Of a stretch of DNA of 40,702 nt, positions 9,933 through 19,223 are shown piece after piece. Position 1 is the stretch's first letter. Each line of letters begins with the position of its first letter. The notes under the pieces were generated by a model that ran no database searches, was not told the DNA's origin, and saw nothing but the letters and a program-made list of their open reading frames with translations. Both the position numbers and the translations under genes were made by a program. This DNA comes from an uncultured Verrucomicrobia subdivision 3 bacterium (GTDB taxonomy: Bacteria; Verrucomicrobiota; Verrucomicrobiia; Limisphaerales; UBA11358), in NCBI GenBank assembly GCA_903820285.1, contig CAIJGS010000277.1, positions 1-40,702 of the forward strand, in the 5' to 3' direction.

Positions 9933-9950
9933 TTGTGAAATATTTCACAA
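9933..9950. promoter_or_regulatory. Rex operator (ROP), perfect palindrome upstream of rex
   Basis: TTGTGAAATATTTCACAA is an 18-base perfect palindrome and matches the known Rex consensus TTGTGAA-N4-TTCACAA at every position. It sits just upstream of the preferred rex start, which implies autorepression. A weak -35-like TTGCCG with a -10-like TGAAAT inside the operator can be read on the minus strand. The divergent ATP-grasp operon starts 220 bases away and might also be affected. Confidence 0.93.
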
Positions 9951-10170
9951 TATTTCTTTCCGGTCGGCAAGCCGTTTGCTTTTAATTAGGTGATGTTCAA
10001 TTCAGGCGCTGTCTTGGTCCGGACGTCACAGCGGTGGGGATTCGCATTAATTGCGAAAAACGCTGTGATGCAGGATGCTTCATGGTTATTCTTTGTCGTC
10101 CACCCCAATGGTGGCTGGAACAGCGTTTGTTTAAAAGTGAGCACCCCGTACAAAAAACAACTGTCTTAAT

Positions 10171-11607
10171 ATGTTGCAAGATTATCTGCTCAATGGTGGA
10201 TTTGACGAAATGCTTGACCAGCACAAGGGTGTGCGCGGGCATTATAAGAAGTTTCATAAGCTGTTCAAATCCGTCAGCCAGGCGGAATACGATGCCAAGC
10301 GCCAGGCGGTGGATACCGCTTTTTTGCGGCAGGGCATCACCTTTAACGTTTACGGCGATGCCGCCGGCGCGGAGAAGATATTTCCCTTCGACATGATTCC
10401 GCGCATCATTCCCGCCAAGGAATGGGAATATCTGGAGCGTGGTCTGGCCCAGCGCATCACTGCCCTGAACCTGTTTCTGCATGACATCTATCACGAGCAG
10501 AAGATTCTCAAGGACGGGGTCATTCCGGAATTCTATGTGCTGTCCGCCCGGCATTTTCGTCGCGAGTTCGTCAATTTTGAGGTGCCCAAGGGCATATACA
10601 TCCATATTTGTGGCACGGATCTGATTCGCGACAAGGATGGCAATTATCTTGTCCTCGAGGACAATGGCCGGTGCCCGTCCGGGGTCAGTTACGTGCTCGA
10701 AAACCGCCGGGCCATGAAGCGTGCCTTTTCGGGCATGTTCGAGAGCATCAGCGTTCGGCCGGTGGAAAACTATGCGCAGGAGCTGTTGAAAACCCTCAAA
10801 TACATCGCGCCCGCCGGCGTGGCGGATCCCACCGTGGTGCTGCTCACCCCCGGGGCCTACAACAGCGCCTACTTTGAACACACCTACCTGGCCCGCCAGA
10901 TGGGCATTGAAATCGTGGAAGGCCGCGATTTGTTTGTGCGCGATTCGCGCGTATTCATGCGCACTACCAAGGGCCTCCAGCCGGTGCATGTGATCTACCG
11001 CCGACTGGACGATGATTTTCTGGATCCGACGGTCTTCCGGCGTGATTCCATGCTCGGCGTTCCCGGGCTGGTGCATGCTTACCGCGCCGGCAATGTGTCC
11101 CTGGCCAATTCCATCGGCACCGGCATCGCGGATGACAAGGTGATGTATTATTTCGTCCCGCGGATGATCAAATACTACCTCGATCAGGAGCCGATCCTGC
11201 CGAACGTGCCGACGTATCTGGCCAGCGAGGAGCAGGACATGAAATACATCCTCGAACATCTGCCGGAGCTGGTCGTGAAGGCGGCCAACGAATCCGGCGG
11301 CTACGGCATGCTGATGGGGCCGAAGGCATCCAAAGAGGAAATTGCCATCTTCCGCGAGAAGATCATTGCCGAACCCCGCAATTACATCGCGCAGCCGATG
11401 ATCTTCCTTTCACAGCATCCGACCTATTGCGACGGTAATTTTGACGGCCGGCACGTGGATCTCCGGCCTTTCATCCTGTCGGGCGAGCGCATCAGCATCA
11501 TTCCCGGCGGGCTCACGCGCGTGGCCCTGCGCAAGGGATCGCTGGTGGTCAACTCCTCCCAAGGCGGGGGCAGCAAGGACACCTGGGTGTTGTACGGGGA
11601 TGAATGA
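10171..11607 (+). CDS. Circularly permuted ATP-grasp type 2 protein (DUF404/DUF407)
   Basis: Predicted cytoplasmic ATP-dependent carboxylate-amine ligase of the circularly permuted ATP-grasp family, 478 residues, full family length. Recognisable blocks are [34 protein letters not shown], the [16 protein letters not shown] loop, [27 protein letters not shown], the [17 protein letters not shown] nucleotide-binding segment and VDLRPFIL near the end. It is the first of three same-strand genes (alpha-E, transglutaminase) that recur together in many bacteria. Comparative genomics has linked that cassette to synthesis and processing of a ribosome-independent peptide tag, but the substrate is not established. 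ATG 10171 is the only reasonable start. Confidence 0.92.
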   Translation: MLQDYLLNGGFDEMLDQHKGVRGHYKKFHKLFKSVSQAEYDAKRQAVDTAFLRQGITFNVYGDAAGAEKIFPFDMIPRIIPAKEWEYLERGLAQRITALNLFLHDIYHEQKILKDGVIPEFYVLSARHFRREFVNFEVPKGIYIHICGTDLIRDKDGNYLVLEDNGRCPSGVSYVLENRRAMKRAFSGMFESISVRPVENYAQELLKTLKYIAPAGVADPTVVLLTPGAYNSAYFEHTYLARQMGIEIVEGRDLFVRDSRVFMRTTKGLQPVHVIYRRLDDDFLDPTVFRRDSMLGVPGLVHAYRAGNVSLANSIGTGIADDKVMYYFVPRMIKYYLDQEPILPNVPTYLASEEQDMKYILEHLPELVVKAANESGGYGMLMGPKASKEEIAIFREKIIAEPRNYIAQPMIFLSQHPTYCDGNFDGRHVDLRPFILSGERISIIPGGLTRVALRKGSLVVNSSQGGGSKDTWVLYGDE

Positions 11608-11675
11608 AATGCCCGGATTTTATAAATGGACATTAAAACCCGCGTTTCAATTTCGCCACAATTTTATCTGTTAAC

Positions 11676-12710
11676 ATGTTAAGCCGCGTCGCAAATTCAT
11701 TGTACTGGATGGCCCGTTATATCGAACGGGCCGAGAACATCGCCCGCATCGTGGACGTCAACCTCCAGTTGCTCCTCGACATCCGCAACCTGGACGAGAA
11801 ACGTCTCGTCGCCTACTGGCTGCCCATCGTGCAGGCCACCGGAGACGAACAGGCGTTCTTCAAGCTGTACCCGCACGCCACCGGTCTGGCGGTCACGGAA
11901 TTCCTCGTGTTCCAGATGGACAATCCCAATTCACTTGTGCAATCCATCTGCCAGGCGCGGGAAAACGCCCGCATGGTGCGCGACCAGATCACCCTCGAAC
12001 TGTGGGAGGAATTGAACCGCCTCTATCTGTTTGTGCGGTCGCCGCAGGCCCGGGAAGTGTGGCATCACAGCCCGAGCGATTTCTTTCATGAAATCAAGGC
12101 CAGCTCGCTGCACATCATCGGCATCATCAATGCCACGCTCATTCACAACGAAGGCTGGTGGTTTGTCCAGGTGGGCCAGTTTCTGGAGCGCGCCGACAAG
12201 ACTACGCGCATTTTGGATGTGCGTTACCAAAGCCTGCCGGAAAAGGGCGTGCCGGAACGCATCAGTCCCGACGAGGCGCTGGAGTGGTCCGCTGTGCTGC
12301 GTTCCTGCAGTGCCTGGGATGCCTATAAATCCATCCACGGTGCTGACATTCATCCGCGTCAGGTGGCGGAATTTTTGCTGTTGCGGGACGATTTCCCGCG
12401 CTCGGTCCGCTTCTGTGTGAACGAACTCAACCGTTCGCTCCGCCGGATTTCCGGCGTGACCGATGGGCACTTTACCAATGATGCCGAAAAGCTGACCGGC
12501 CGGTTCCTGGCGGATCTCCAGTTCAGCACCATTGATGAGATTTTCGAGCATGGCCTCCACCGTTATCTGGATGAGGCCCAGACCAAGTTAAACAACATCG
12601 GTGGTGAACTGTTTAACGCCTACATTTTCCAACCGTTCCAGGCTGCCGACGAGGTACACATGGTCCAGCAGGAGGAACAGCAACAGCAGACCACCCATTC
12701 CCGATACTGA
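11676..12710 (+). CDS. Alpha-E domain-containing protein (DUF403)
   Basis: All-helical protein of 344 residues, of the alpha-E family that accompanies circularly permuted ATP-grasp enzymes. The N-terminus MLSRVANSLYWMARYIERAE is the family signature, and the conserved ENARMVRDQIT and VGQFLERADKTTRILD helices follow. Alpha-E proteins have been suggested to act with the ATP-grasp enzyme in peptide-bond formation, possibly binding the peptide or substrate; no catalytic activity is proven. The gene starts 68 bases after the ATP-grasp stop and is followed after 31 bases by the transglutaminase, so one transcript is likely. A polar Gln/Glu-rich tail (EEQQQQQ-type) ends the protein. Confidence 0.92.
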   Translation: MLSRVANSLYWMARYIERAENIARIVDVNLQLLLDIRNLDEKRLVAYWLPIVQATGDEQAFFKLYPHATGLAVTEFLVFQMDNPNSLVQSICQARENARMVRDQITLELWEELNRLYLFVRSPQAREVWHHSPSDFFHEIKASSLHIIGIINATLIHNEGWWFVQVGQFLERADKTTRILDVRYQSLPEKGVPERISPDEALEWSAVLRSCSAWDAYKSIHGADIHPRQVAEFLLLRDDFPRSVRFCVNELNRSLRRISGVTDGHFTNDAEKLTGRFLADLQFSTIDEIFEHGLHRYLDEAQTKLNNIGGELFNAYIFQPFQAADEVHMVQQEEQQQQTTHSRY

Positions 12711-12741
12711 TTCGGGAGCAACAACCGCGGTTTTTTGCCGG

Positions 12742-13575
12742 ATGAAATTTGACATTCATCATCGTACTCGCTACGTCTACGCCTCGCCGGTTCGTGACAG
12801 TTTCAACGACATCCGGCTGCAACCCATGCCCATCCCGGAGCAGACGGTGGAGTCTTTTCTCCTCCGGGTTTTGCCGGCGGCGCGGATGACCCACTTCAAG
12901 GATTTCTACTCGAACTGGGTGAACCATTTTGAAATTCCGGAATCGCACGGCTACCTTTCCATTGAGGCCCAGTCGCGGGTGATCACGCGTCCGCCCGCGC
13001 CATTGCCGGTGGATCAAAACCTCTGTTCCTTTGCCGATATGCGCGGCGCGCTGAGCATAGAACGCTGCTTTGATTATTTGCAGAGCAGCCGGTTTGTAGA
13101 GCTGACCCCGGAAGCTTGGAAGCTGGCGGTGGACGCCACGCATGGCATTGATGATGCCTGGCAGGCTATCCTGGCGCTGATGAAATTTGTCCACGGCTTC
13201 CTGAAGTATGAATCCAATTCCACGAACGTGCATACCCACATGCGCGAAGTCATTGCCGACCGGCGCGGTGTTTGTCAGGATTTTGCCCATCTCATGCTGG
13301 GGCTGTGTCGCGTAATGAAGATTCCCGCGCGATATGTCAGCGGCTATCTCGCTACGGAAACCGCCAGCGCCATGCACGCGTGGGTCGAGGTCTATCTGCC
13401 CGGCCACGGCTGGCGCGGCTTGGATCCCACGCACAATTGCCAGCTGGGTGAGACCTATGTGAAGGTCGCCAATGGCCGTGATTACGCGGATGTCTCACCC
13501 ATCAATGGCAATTACCGGGGCACCCAGCAGCGCACCATGGAAGTGGATGTGAAAATTACGGTCCTGCAGGATTAG
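12742..13575 (+). CDS. Transglutaminase-like cysteine peptidase family protein
   Basis: Papain-fold transglutaminase-like protein of 277 residues. An N-terminal beta domain (MKFDIHHRTRYVYASPV) precedes the transglutaminase core: GVCQDFAHLMLGLCR holds the catalytic Cys, HAWVEVYLPGHGW the catalytic His, and GLDPTHN the Asp. The ATG at 12742 matches the family N-terminus; the reading frame is open upstream to 12601 but that part overlaps the alpha-E gene and has no homology. As the third member of the ATP-grasp/alpha-E cassette it probably cleaves or transfers the peptide product. In several genomes an Anbu-type proteasome-like protease is next to this cassette; here it is absent and the following gene is convergent. 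Confidence 0.93.
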   Translation: MKFDIHHRTRYVYASPVRDSFNDIRLQPMPIPEQTVESFLLRVLPAARMTHFKDFYSNWVNHFEIPESHGYLSIEAQSRVITRPPAPLPVDQNLCSFADMRGALSIERCFDYLQSSRFVELTPEAWKLAVDATHGIDDAWQAILALMKFVHGFLKYESNSTNVHTHMREVIADRRGVCQDFAHLMLGLCRVMKIPARYVSGYLATETASAMHAWVEVYLPGHGWRGLDPTHNCQLGETYVKVANGRDYADVSPINGNYRGTQQRTMEVDVKITVLQD

Positions 13576-13630
13576 TGGGTGTCTTCAATCAAAGGTGCCG
13601 TTCCTCATCAGCCGATCCGGCAGGGCGGCA

Positions 13631-15379
13631 TCATCCCCGTTTCAAACCATCCTGAAACAGGTCCTTGCGGACGCGTTCGCGTTCGCGGGTGATTTGTTCC
13701 TCGGTGGCGCCGAGTTGTGCCATTAGGAAGCTGGCCATGGAGAGAGCGATTTCGCCTTCGCTGGCAAAGATGGCGTCGGCCCCGGCCTGGCGGAGGGCAG
13801 CGGTCTCGGCGAGGTAGTTGGTGCGGGTGATAATCCGGATGCGGGGATTGAGTTCGCGGGCAGCTTGGACGATGTCTGCGGCGGGCACGCCGGAGGCGGC
13901 GATGACCAGTCCCCGGGCGTGTTCGATGCCGGCAAGGTGGAGAATTTCCCGCTGGGTGGCATCGCCGTAGATGGCGGTCTGGCCAGCGGCGAGCAGTTTC
14001 TGGACGGTATCCAGGTTTAGTTCAATGATGACGGTTTGCAGGCCATTTTCTTTCAGGATGCGGCTGACCGTCTGGCCGACGGGACCGTAACCGATGACGA
14101 CCACTTGGTCAGTGGTGGGCGAGTGCTCGATCGGAACCCCGGCGCTGACGGGCGCGGGTGCGCAAAGCCATTGATGGCGTTCCAGCCAGTTCATAAGCGG
14201 ATTTACGGACTGATACAGCAGCGGATTTAAGGTGATCGATACGATGGCACCGAAGACGAGAGCGTTCATGGCTCCGGCGGGGAGCAGGTGGAGTCCGCCG
14301 GCAACGGTGGCGAGGATGAAGGAGAATTCGCCGATTTGGGCCAGGGCAAAGGCGATGCCCAGGGCGAGCCGTAGCGGCTTTTTGAGCAGCCACATCACTA
14401 GCAGGGCGGCGAGCGGCTTGCCGAAGAGGATGATGCCGAGCGTGATGAGCATGAGCGGCCACTCGGTGAGGAGGGCGGCGGGGTCGAATAACATGCCGAC
14501 GGAAACGAAAAAGAGCACCGCAAAAGCATCACGCATGGGGAGGGCATCGCTGGCGGCGCGGGCGCTAAATTGGGATTGGCCAGCGACCATGCCGGCGAGA
14601 AAGGCCCCGAGCGCCATCGACGCACCAAAGAACTCGGCCGCACCCACGGCGATACCCAGGGCCAGCACGAGTACCGCGAGGGTGAACAATTCGCGCGAGC
14701 CTGTGCGGGCCACGTATTCCAGCACCAGGGGAATGACGCGGGCACCGATGGTAAAGATGAAGGCGACGAGGGTGGCCAGTTTAAGCAGGGCGATGCCGAG
14801 GATGATCCAAATACTGCCAGCCGATTCCCCGGCCTGGCCGGAGCCATGGCCGGCAAGGGCGGGCAGCAGGACGAGGACAATGACGGTGAAGATATCCTCG
14901 ACCACCAGCCAGCCGACCGCGATGTGGCCGGCCGGGGTGTGCAGGGCGCGATTATCCACCAGCACGCGGGTGAGTACCACGGTGCTGGCCACGGAGATGG
15001 CGATTCCGAAGACAATGCCCTGGCTCCATGACCAGCCGAGGAAATGCGTGGCGAGGGCACCCAGGCCGGTGGCGATGGCGCTTTGGACCAGCGCGCCGGG
15101 AATGGCCACCGCCCGCACCGCCAGGAGATCTTTCAGATGGAAGTGCAGGCCCACGCCGAACATGAGCAGGATCACGCCGATTTCGGCGCTTTGGGAAGCG
15201 ATATTCTGATTGGCGACAAAGCCGGGCGTGAACGGACCCACGAGAATGCCAGCCAGCAGGTAGCCGACGATGGGCGAGAGCCGGAGTTTCTGGGTGATGA
15301 ATCCCAGCACCAACGCGGCGGTCAGGCCTCCCGTGAGCGTCAAAATCAAATCCAGCTCGTGTGGCATGTGCGCGGGCAT
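13631..15379 (-). CDS. CPA2-family cation:proton antiporter with C-terminal TrkA-N domain (Kef/YbaL type)
   Basis: Inner-membrane antiporter of 582 residues, likely K+ or Na+ efflux coupled to proton entry. Residues 1-395 contain about 12-13 transmembrane helices, including the CPA2 signatures LSPIVGYLLAGILVGPFTPG, IGVILLMFGVGLHF and VEDIFTVIVLVLLPAL, and FFVSVGMLFDP. Residues about 415-530 form a Rossmann-type TrkA-N domain starting VVVIGYGPVGQTVSRIL, with the GDATQREIL element; this binds nucleotide (NAD(H) or AMP-type) and gates transport. The tail resembles E. coli YbaL. Start at 15379 is preceded by a GGGA purine element; ATG 15367 is equally possible. Downstream it converges with the transglutaminase gene. 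Confidence 0.9.
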   Translation of the reverse strand: MPAHMPHELDLILTLTGGLTAALVLGFITQKLRLSPIVGYLLAGILVGPFTPGFVANQNIASQSAEIGVILLMFGVGLHFHLKDLLAVRAVAIPGALVQSAIATGLGALATHFLGWSWSQGIVFGIAISVASTVVLTRVLVDNRALHTPAGHIAVGWLVVEDIFTVIVLVLLPALAGHGSGQAGESAGSIWIILGIALLKLATLVAFIFTIGARVIPLVLEYVARTGSRELFTLAVLVLALGIAVGAAEFFGASMALGAFLAGMVAGQSQFSARAASDALPMRDAFAVLFFVSVGMLFDPAALLTEWPLMLITLGIILFGKPLAALLVMWLLKKPLRLALGIAFALAQIGEFSFILATVAGGLHLLPAGAMNALVFGAIVSITLNPLLYQSVNPLMNWLERHQWLCAPAPVSAGVPIEHSPTTDQVVVIGYGPVGQTVSRILKENGLQTVIIELNLDTVQKLLAAGQTAIYGDATQREILHLAGIEHARGLVIAASGVPAADIVQAARELNPRIRIITRTNYLAETAALRQAGADAIFASEGEIALSMASFLMAQLGATEEQITRERERVRKDLFQDGLKRG

Positions 15380-15453
15380 TATCGCGGTTCCCGGATTTCA
15401 CCCAAGCTTTTTTCGCGGGGATGACGGGCTGGCGGACTGATTTGTGGCAGGAT

Positions 15454-15915
15454 TTACTTTTTGCGCGGAATGGCGATGGTCACTTCGTAAGCCGCCGAAC
15501 CATTGGGGGAATCGGAGAGATAAAGGTCGCAGCCGTTCGTGGTGGTTTCGAGTGCGATGACGTCGCGGCCTTCGCGCTTCACAATCCAGGCATGGGACAG
15601 GTCCAAGCCTTTGGTGAAATCCCGCCAGCCCGCCGGGGTGCGATCGAGCTCGGTCCAGGGTTTGCCATTGATGGACACGTTGGTCGGGAGCCCCCAGTTC
15701 TTGTGCTCATAATGGGCGTCCTGACTGGTGAAAACCATCACGCCGCTGCCATCCACCGTGGCGGAAACGTGCAGTAACTTCACATAGGCCCGGGCCGATT
15801 CATCGGTGGGATTGGCGAAGTTGACCGTGACCGGACCGGCGTTCTTGGTGTAGATGATGCAACCGCACAGGTTGAGGCAAATCGTCAGGGCCAGACCGAG
15901 CTTGAGAAATTTCAT
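15454..15915 (-). CDS. Small predicted lipoprotein, function unknown
   Basis: Putative lipoprotein of 153 residues. The start MKFLKLGLALTICLNLCGCI has a basic n-region, a hydrophobic core and a lipobox ending at Cys19 or nearby, so the protein should be lipidated and face the periplasm. The remaining sequence is a beta-rich domain with no motif I recognise (NVSINGKPWTELDRTPAGW). The frame extends upstream to 15954, but the lipoprotein signal fixes the start at 15915. It lies on the same strand between lutC and the antiporter, 29 bases from lutC, so it could be co-transcribed with lut; a link to lactate metabolism is not supported. Confidence 0.72.
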   Translation of the reverse strand: MKFLKLGLALTICLNLCGCIIYTKNAGPVTVNFANPTDESARAYVKLLHVSATVDGSGVMVFTSQDAHYEHKNWGLPTNVSINGKPWTELDRTPAGWRDFTKGLDLSHAWIVKREGRDVIALETTTNGCDLYLSDSPNGSAAYEVTIAIPRKK

Positions 15916-15944
15916 TAGGGATGAATACGTCCGTTGGTGGCGGA

Positions 15945-16637
15945 TTACACGCAAAAAATCGTCAACTTCTTCGGCCCATGCGCGCCGAGGACGAGGATGC
16001 GCTCAATATCACCCGTGCGGCTCGGGCCGGTGATGAACGAAATCATGCTGGGAAAATCGGGCGTGTATTTTTGCTGCAACAGCGCGAAGGCGGCTGGCAG
16101 GTCGGCCACAAGCTGGTCGCGGCGGGCAATGACAATATGGTGCGGCGGCAGCACGGACAGGGCGCGTCCGCCGGCGCTCCGGCTGGTTACGGCCACGCCG
16201 CCGGTCTGGGCAATGAGCGCGTCGCATTCCGTGATGCCGGCATCGCACTGTTCCATGGCCTGGACATCGTAGCCGGTATCAGTCCACAGTACGGGCAGGC
16301 CAAGCGCGTTCGCGGCGAGGCTGCTTAATTCACCCTGGTGGCTGGCGATGCGCTGCCAGTTTTCGGCATCGCGCAGGCGGAGTAGGGCGGGTTTTAAATC
16401 AGCACGGCTGGCGAGCGGTTGGAAATCCGCCTTCAGGTCGGCGGCGTTTTTGGCGAAGAGGGCGATTTGTTCCACCGGGGTGGCGCCGACCAAGGGCAGC
16501 CATTCGCGGGCCTGGGCGGCCGGGGAATCGCTGATGGCGTGCGTGGTGCTGCCGCCGGCGGTATGGGAGCCGGGCAGGGGAGCTTTCGTTTGCAAGGCCT
16601 CGCGGATGCGGCCGAGAATGTTTTCGCGTTCGCTCAT
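15945..16637 (-). CDS. lutC: Lactate utilisation protein C (LutC/YkgG, LUD domain)
   Basis: Third subunit of the LutABC L-lactate oxidation system, which converts lactate to pyruvate; cytoplasmic, 230 residues. It begins MSERENILGRIREAL, the usual LutC start, and is a single LUD domain with the motifs ECDALIAQTGGVAVTSRS, GGRALSVLPPHHIVIA and the C-terminal FITGPSRTGDIERILVLGAH. The ATG overlaps the lutB stop by four bases (ATGA), which indicates translational coupling. The gene order lutA-lutB-lutC is canonical. Confidence 0.92.
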   Translation of the reverse strand: MSERENILGRIREALQTKAPLPGSHTAGGSTTHAISDSPAAQAREWLPLVGATPVEQIALFAKNAADLKADFQPLASRADLKPALLRLRDAENWQRIASHQGELSSLAANALGLPVLWTDTGYDVQAMEQCDAGITECDALIAQTGGVAVTSRSAGGRALSVLPPHHIVIARRDQLVADLPAAFALLQQKYTPDFPSMISFITGPSRTGDIERILVLGAHGPKKLTIFCV

Positions 16638-18040
16638 GGTTGGGTCGGTTTCCGGTTCTTCCACCAGTCTTTGAAGGTCTCCTGCGGCAGGGGCGGCAGA
16701 TCGCGGGTTTTGGTCCAGGCTTTGGCCGGGTCCAGCGCGGAACCTTTCACCAGTTTTTGCAGGGGCTGGGTGAGCCAGCCGATTTTTTTGGCCAGCCACC
16801 ATAATCCGGGTTCATTGGCCAGGAGGCCGAACGCCTTGTATGACAGCCGTTCAAAGAAGGCGGGTTCGCTAGTGCTCGCGTTGCGGCGGTTGTGCAGCAA
16901 GTGATGGTGCAGATCAATCTTTACCGGACACGCTTCCGTACATCCGCCGCACAGGGATGAGGCATTGGAGAGATGCTTCCAATCCTGCAATCCACGCAAA
17001 TGGGGCGTGATCACGGAGCCGACGGGGCCGCTATAGGTGGTGCCATACGTGTGTCCGCCCACGTTGCGGAAGATGGGGCAGACGTTCAGGCACGCGCCGC
17101 AGCGGATGCAATGGAGCGCATCGCGTTGCTCGGGATCGGCCAGCAGTTCGGTGCGGCGGTTGTCGAGCAGCACCACGTGCCATTCTTCCGGGCCATCCAC
17201 TTCGCCGGCCTGGCGCGGACCGGAGTACATGGTGTTGTAGCAGGTCATCGGCTGCCCGGCGCCGGCCGTGGCGAGCATGGGCAGGAAGAGGGCGAGATCG
17301 GCAAACTTCGGCAGCACTTTTTCAATGCCCAGCAACGTCACCATGGTCTTGGGCAGCGCGGCGGTGAGCCGGGCGTTGCCTTCGTTTTCGGTGATGGAAA
17401 TCATGCCCGTCTCGGCGATGGCAAAATTCGCGCCGGTGAAGCCGACATCTGCGGTGAGATATTTCTGGCGCATTACGCGACGGGCCACCATGGTCAGATC
17501 TTCCGGGCTGTCGGACGGGGCATCGCCCAGTTCACGTTGGAAAAGCTCCTTGATCTCTCCACGCGTCAGGTGCATCGAAGGAAAAACAATATGATACGGC
17601 GGCTCATGCCGGAGTTGCACGATGAACTCGCCCAGATCGGATTCCACCACGGTGAAGCCCGCTTTTTCCAAGGCGTCATTCAGGTGAATTTCCTCCGAGG
17701 TCATCGCCTTGGACTTGATGATGGAGCGCGCCTTTTTATCCTGCAGAATCTTGGTGATGATTTCGCGGGCTTGCGCGGCGTTACTGGCCCAATGGACCTT
17801 GGTGCCGCGCGCCTCAAGTTTTGCGGTAAGCGCTTCGAGATGCGTATCCAGATGGTTGACGGCTTCCCATTTGGTTTCGGCGGCCGCCTGCCGGGCGGAT
17901 TCCCAGCTTTGAAACGAGGCCTTGCGTTTGTCGCGGACCACTTCGTAACTCCGCAGGGCCGTGCGGATGACTTGCCGATGCCGGAGGTCAGCCGTCTTGA
18001 CGCTGGCCGCCGCTTTGAATTGGGAAACGAAACTGCTCAT
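16634..18040 (-). CDS. lutB: Lactate utilisation protein B (LutB), iron-sulfur protein
   Basis: Iron-sulfur subunit of the lactate oxidation complex, 468 residues, full family length. The N-terminal two thirds are a LUD domain (KSKAMTSEEIHLNDALEKAG, GANFAIAETGMI). A ferredoxin-like domain follows, with CIRCGACLNVCP at about residues 311-322 and CGGCTEACPVKI about 50 residues later; these bind two [4Fe-4S] clusters. The C-terminus includes a Trp-rich helix typical of LutB (LWWLAKKIGWLTQPLQ). It starts 116 bases after the lutA stop, a gap occupied by an inverted repeat, and overlaps lutC by four bases. Confidence 0.93.
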   Translation of the reverse strand: MSSFVSQFKAAASVKTADLRHRQVIRTALRSYEVVRDKRKASFQSWESARQAAAETKWEAVNHLDTHLEALTAKLEARGTKVHWASNAAQAREIITKILQDKKARSIIKSKAMTSEEIHLNDALEKAGFTVVESDLGEFIVQLRHEPPYHIVFPSMHLTRGEIKELFQRELGDAPSDSPEDLTMVARRVMRQKYLTADVGFTGANFAIAETGMISITENEGNARLTAALPKTMVTLLGIEKVLPKFADLALFLPMLATAGAGQPMTCYNTMYSGPRQAGEVDGPEEWHVVLLDNRRTELLADPEQRDALHCIRCGACLNVCPIFRNVGGHTYGTTYSGPVGSVITPHLRGLQDWKHLSNASSLCGGCTEACPVKIDLHHHLLHNRRNASTSEPAFFERLSYKAFGLLANEPGLWWLAKKIGWLTQPLQKLVKGSALDPAKAWTKTRDLPPLPQETFKDWWKNRKPTQP

Positions 18041-18049
18041 GACAAAAAG

Positions 18050-18154
18050 TTAACCACGAATGGACTCGAAGGAACACGAATGGAAACAGGGCTTGCTTTG
18101 AAACGTGCCACTATTACGGTCATTGGTGTTCATTCGTGTTTCTTCGTGGTTGAA
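18050..18154. repeat. Interspersed inverted repeat (AACCACGAA type) between lutA and lutB
   Basis: AACCACGAA at 18052-18060 pairs with TTCGTGGTT at 18143-18151, and AACACGAATG at 18073-18082 pairs with CATTCGTGTT at 18131-18140. The arms flank about 50 bases of unpaired sequence, and the left arm has 12 extra bases between its blocks. The element almost exactly fills the lutA-lutB gap. It is of the same general design as the one at 34338-34482, so I treat both as members of a mobile or REP-like non-coding family. Confidence 0.8.
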
Positions 18155-18156
18155 AT

Positions 18157-18873
18157 CTAACGTTGGTTCAATACCTCGGCGAGGTGGATAGTTTTCAGGG
18201 GCTTGCCCTGACGCGTGAGCAAACCTTGCAGATGCATCAAGCAGCTTGAATCGTTGGAGACGATATATTCGGCGCCGGTCTCGATGGCGGAGGCGCATTT
18301 CACATCGCCCATGGCGGTGGAGATCATGGGGAACTTTGCGGAGAAAGTGCCGCCGAAGCCGCAGCACGTTTCGGCTTCGCCCATTTCCACCAGCTCCAAG
18401 CCCTGCACTTTGGCCATCAGCGCGCGTGGTGATGTTTTTACCCCCAGTTCGCGCAAACCATGGCATCCGTCATGAAAAGTGACTTTGTGCGGAAACTTCG
18501 CGCCCAGTTCGGTCACGCCCAGTTTGCTGGCAATGAAATCGGAAAATTCCCATGTGCGGGCGGCGACCGCCTGGGCGAGCGCTTCCTCCGGGCGGCCGGC
18601 GAATAGTTCTGGATAAAACTTTTTAACCATCGCACCGCAGGAGCCGGAGCCAATGACCACGGCCTCGGCATTCACCAGTTGTTGCAGCACCTTGGCGGCG
18701 ATGGGTCGGGCCTCGTCCCAATAACCGGAGTTGAACGGCGGCTGACCGCAGCACGCGGCTTCCTCGGGGCATTCGACCCGGTGGCCGAGGCGTTCGAGAA
18801 TTTCCACCATGCTGATGCCCGCGCGCGGGTAAACAGCGTCGATAAAACAGGGAATGAACAGCGTGACAGTCAT
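18157..18873 (-). CDS. lutA: Lactate utilisation protein A (LutA), CCG-domain Fe-S oxidoreductase subunit
   Basis: First subunit of LutABC, 238 residues. It has two cysteine-rich CCG domains: one around CPEEAACCGQPPFNSGY with the partner GSGSCGAMV, and a second around TFHDGCHGLREL, ETCCGFGGTFSAKF and SNDSSCLMHLQG. CCG domains bind [4Fe-4S] clusters or interact with quinone or flavin partners, as in GlpC and HdrB. The gene lies upstream of lutB on the same strand. Transcription probably starts in the 350-base region upstream, shared with a divergent gene. No LldP-type permease is in the window. Confidence 0.93.
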   Translation of the reverse strand: MTVTLFIPCFIDAVYPRAGISMVEILERLGHRVECPEEAACCGQPPFNSGYWDEARPIAAKVLQQLVNAEAVVIGSGSCGAMVKKFYPELFAGRPEEALAQAVAARTWEFSDFIASKLGVTELGAKFPHKVTFHDGCHGLRELGVKTSPRALMAKVQGLELVEMGEAETCCGFGGTFSAKFPMISTAMGDVKCASAIETGAEYIVSNDSSCLMHLQGLLTRQGKPLKTIHLAEVLNQR

Positions 18874-19223
18874 GCGATACGGTTCAATGTCAGAAACAAG
18901 TTCAAGTCCTCATTTTCCACGCTGCAAGGCAGAGTGTCATTAAAAAAACAGCGGGAAATTTATGGCCGGCGGATTGATCTGGCCGGCAAGTTTGCCGGTT
19001 GGCGGGCGGCAAAAGATGCATGGCAATTGGCAAAACTGGACGGGCCGCGCCGATGATTTTGTCTTAAACCATATTCGTTCAATCAGACAAGTCGGCTAGC
19101 AAACAAGCATGATCGCATGAAATCATTTGGGCAATTTCCGGGAGCCGCTGAATCGGCGGCAGCTGAAGAGACGGCCATGGCCGGTCCGGCTTTTCATGGT
19201 GGGACCTGCCGATTGCAACTGCC
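18874..19223. other. Intergenic region between divergent lutA and the orphan membrane protein
   Basis: These 350 bases hold no credible gene; a 70-codon frame at 19127-19339 is out of frame with, and runs into, the next gene and looks spurious. A GGCCGGC-rich hairpin (around 18963-18998) is visible but has no T-run. Both divergent promoters are expected here. Confidence 0.5.

Noticed and set aside
9997-11259. A 420-codon minus-strand frame opposite the ATP-grasp gene
   Set aside because: The plus-strand protein is a full-length conserved family member; the reverse frame is a GC-driven shadow.
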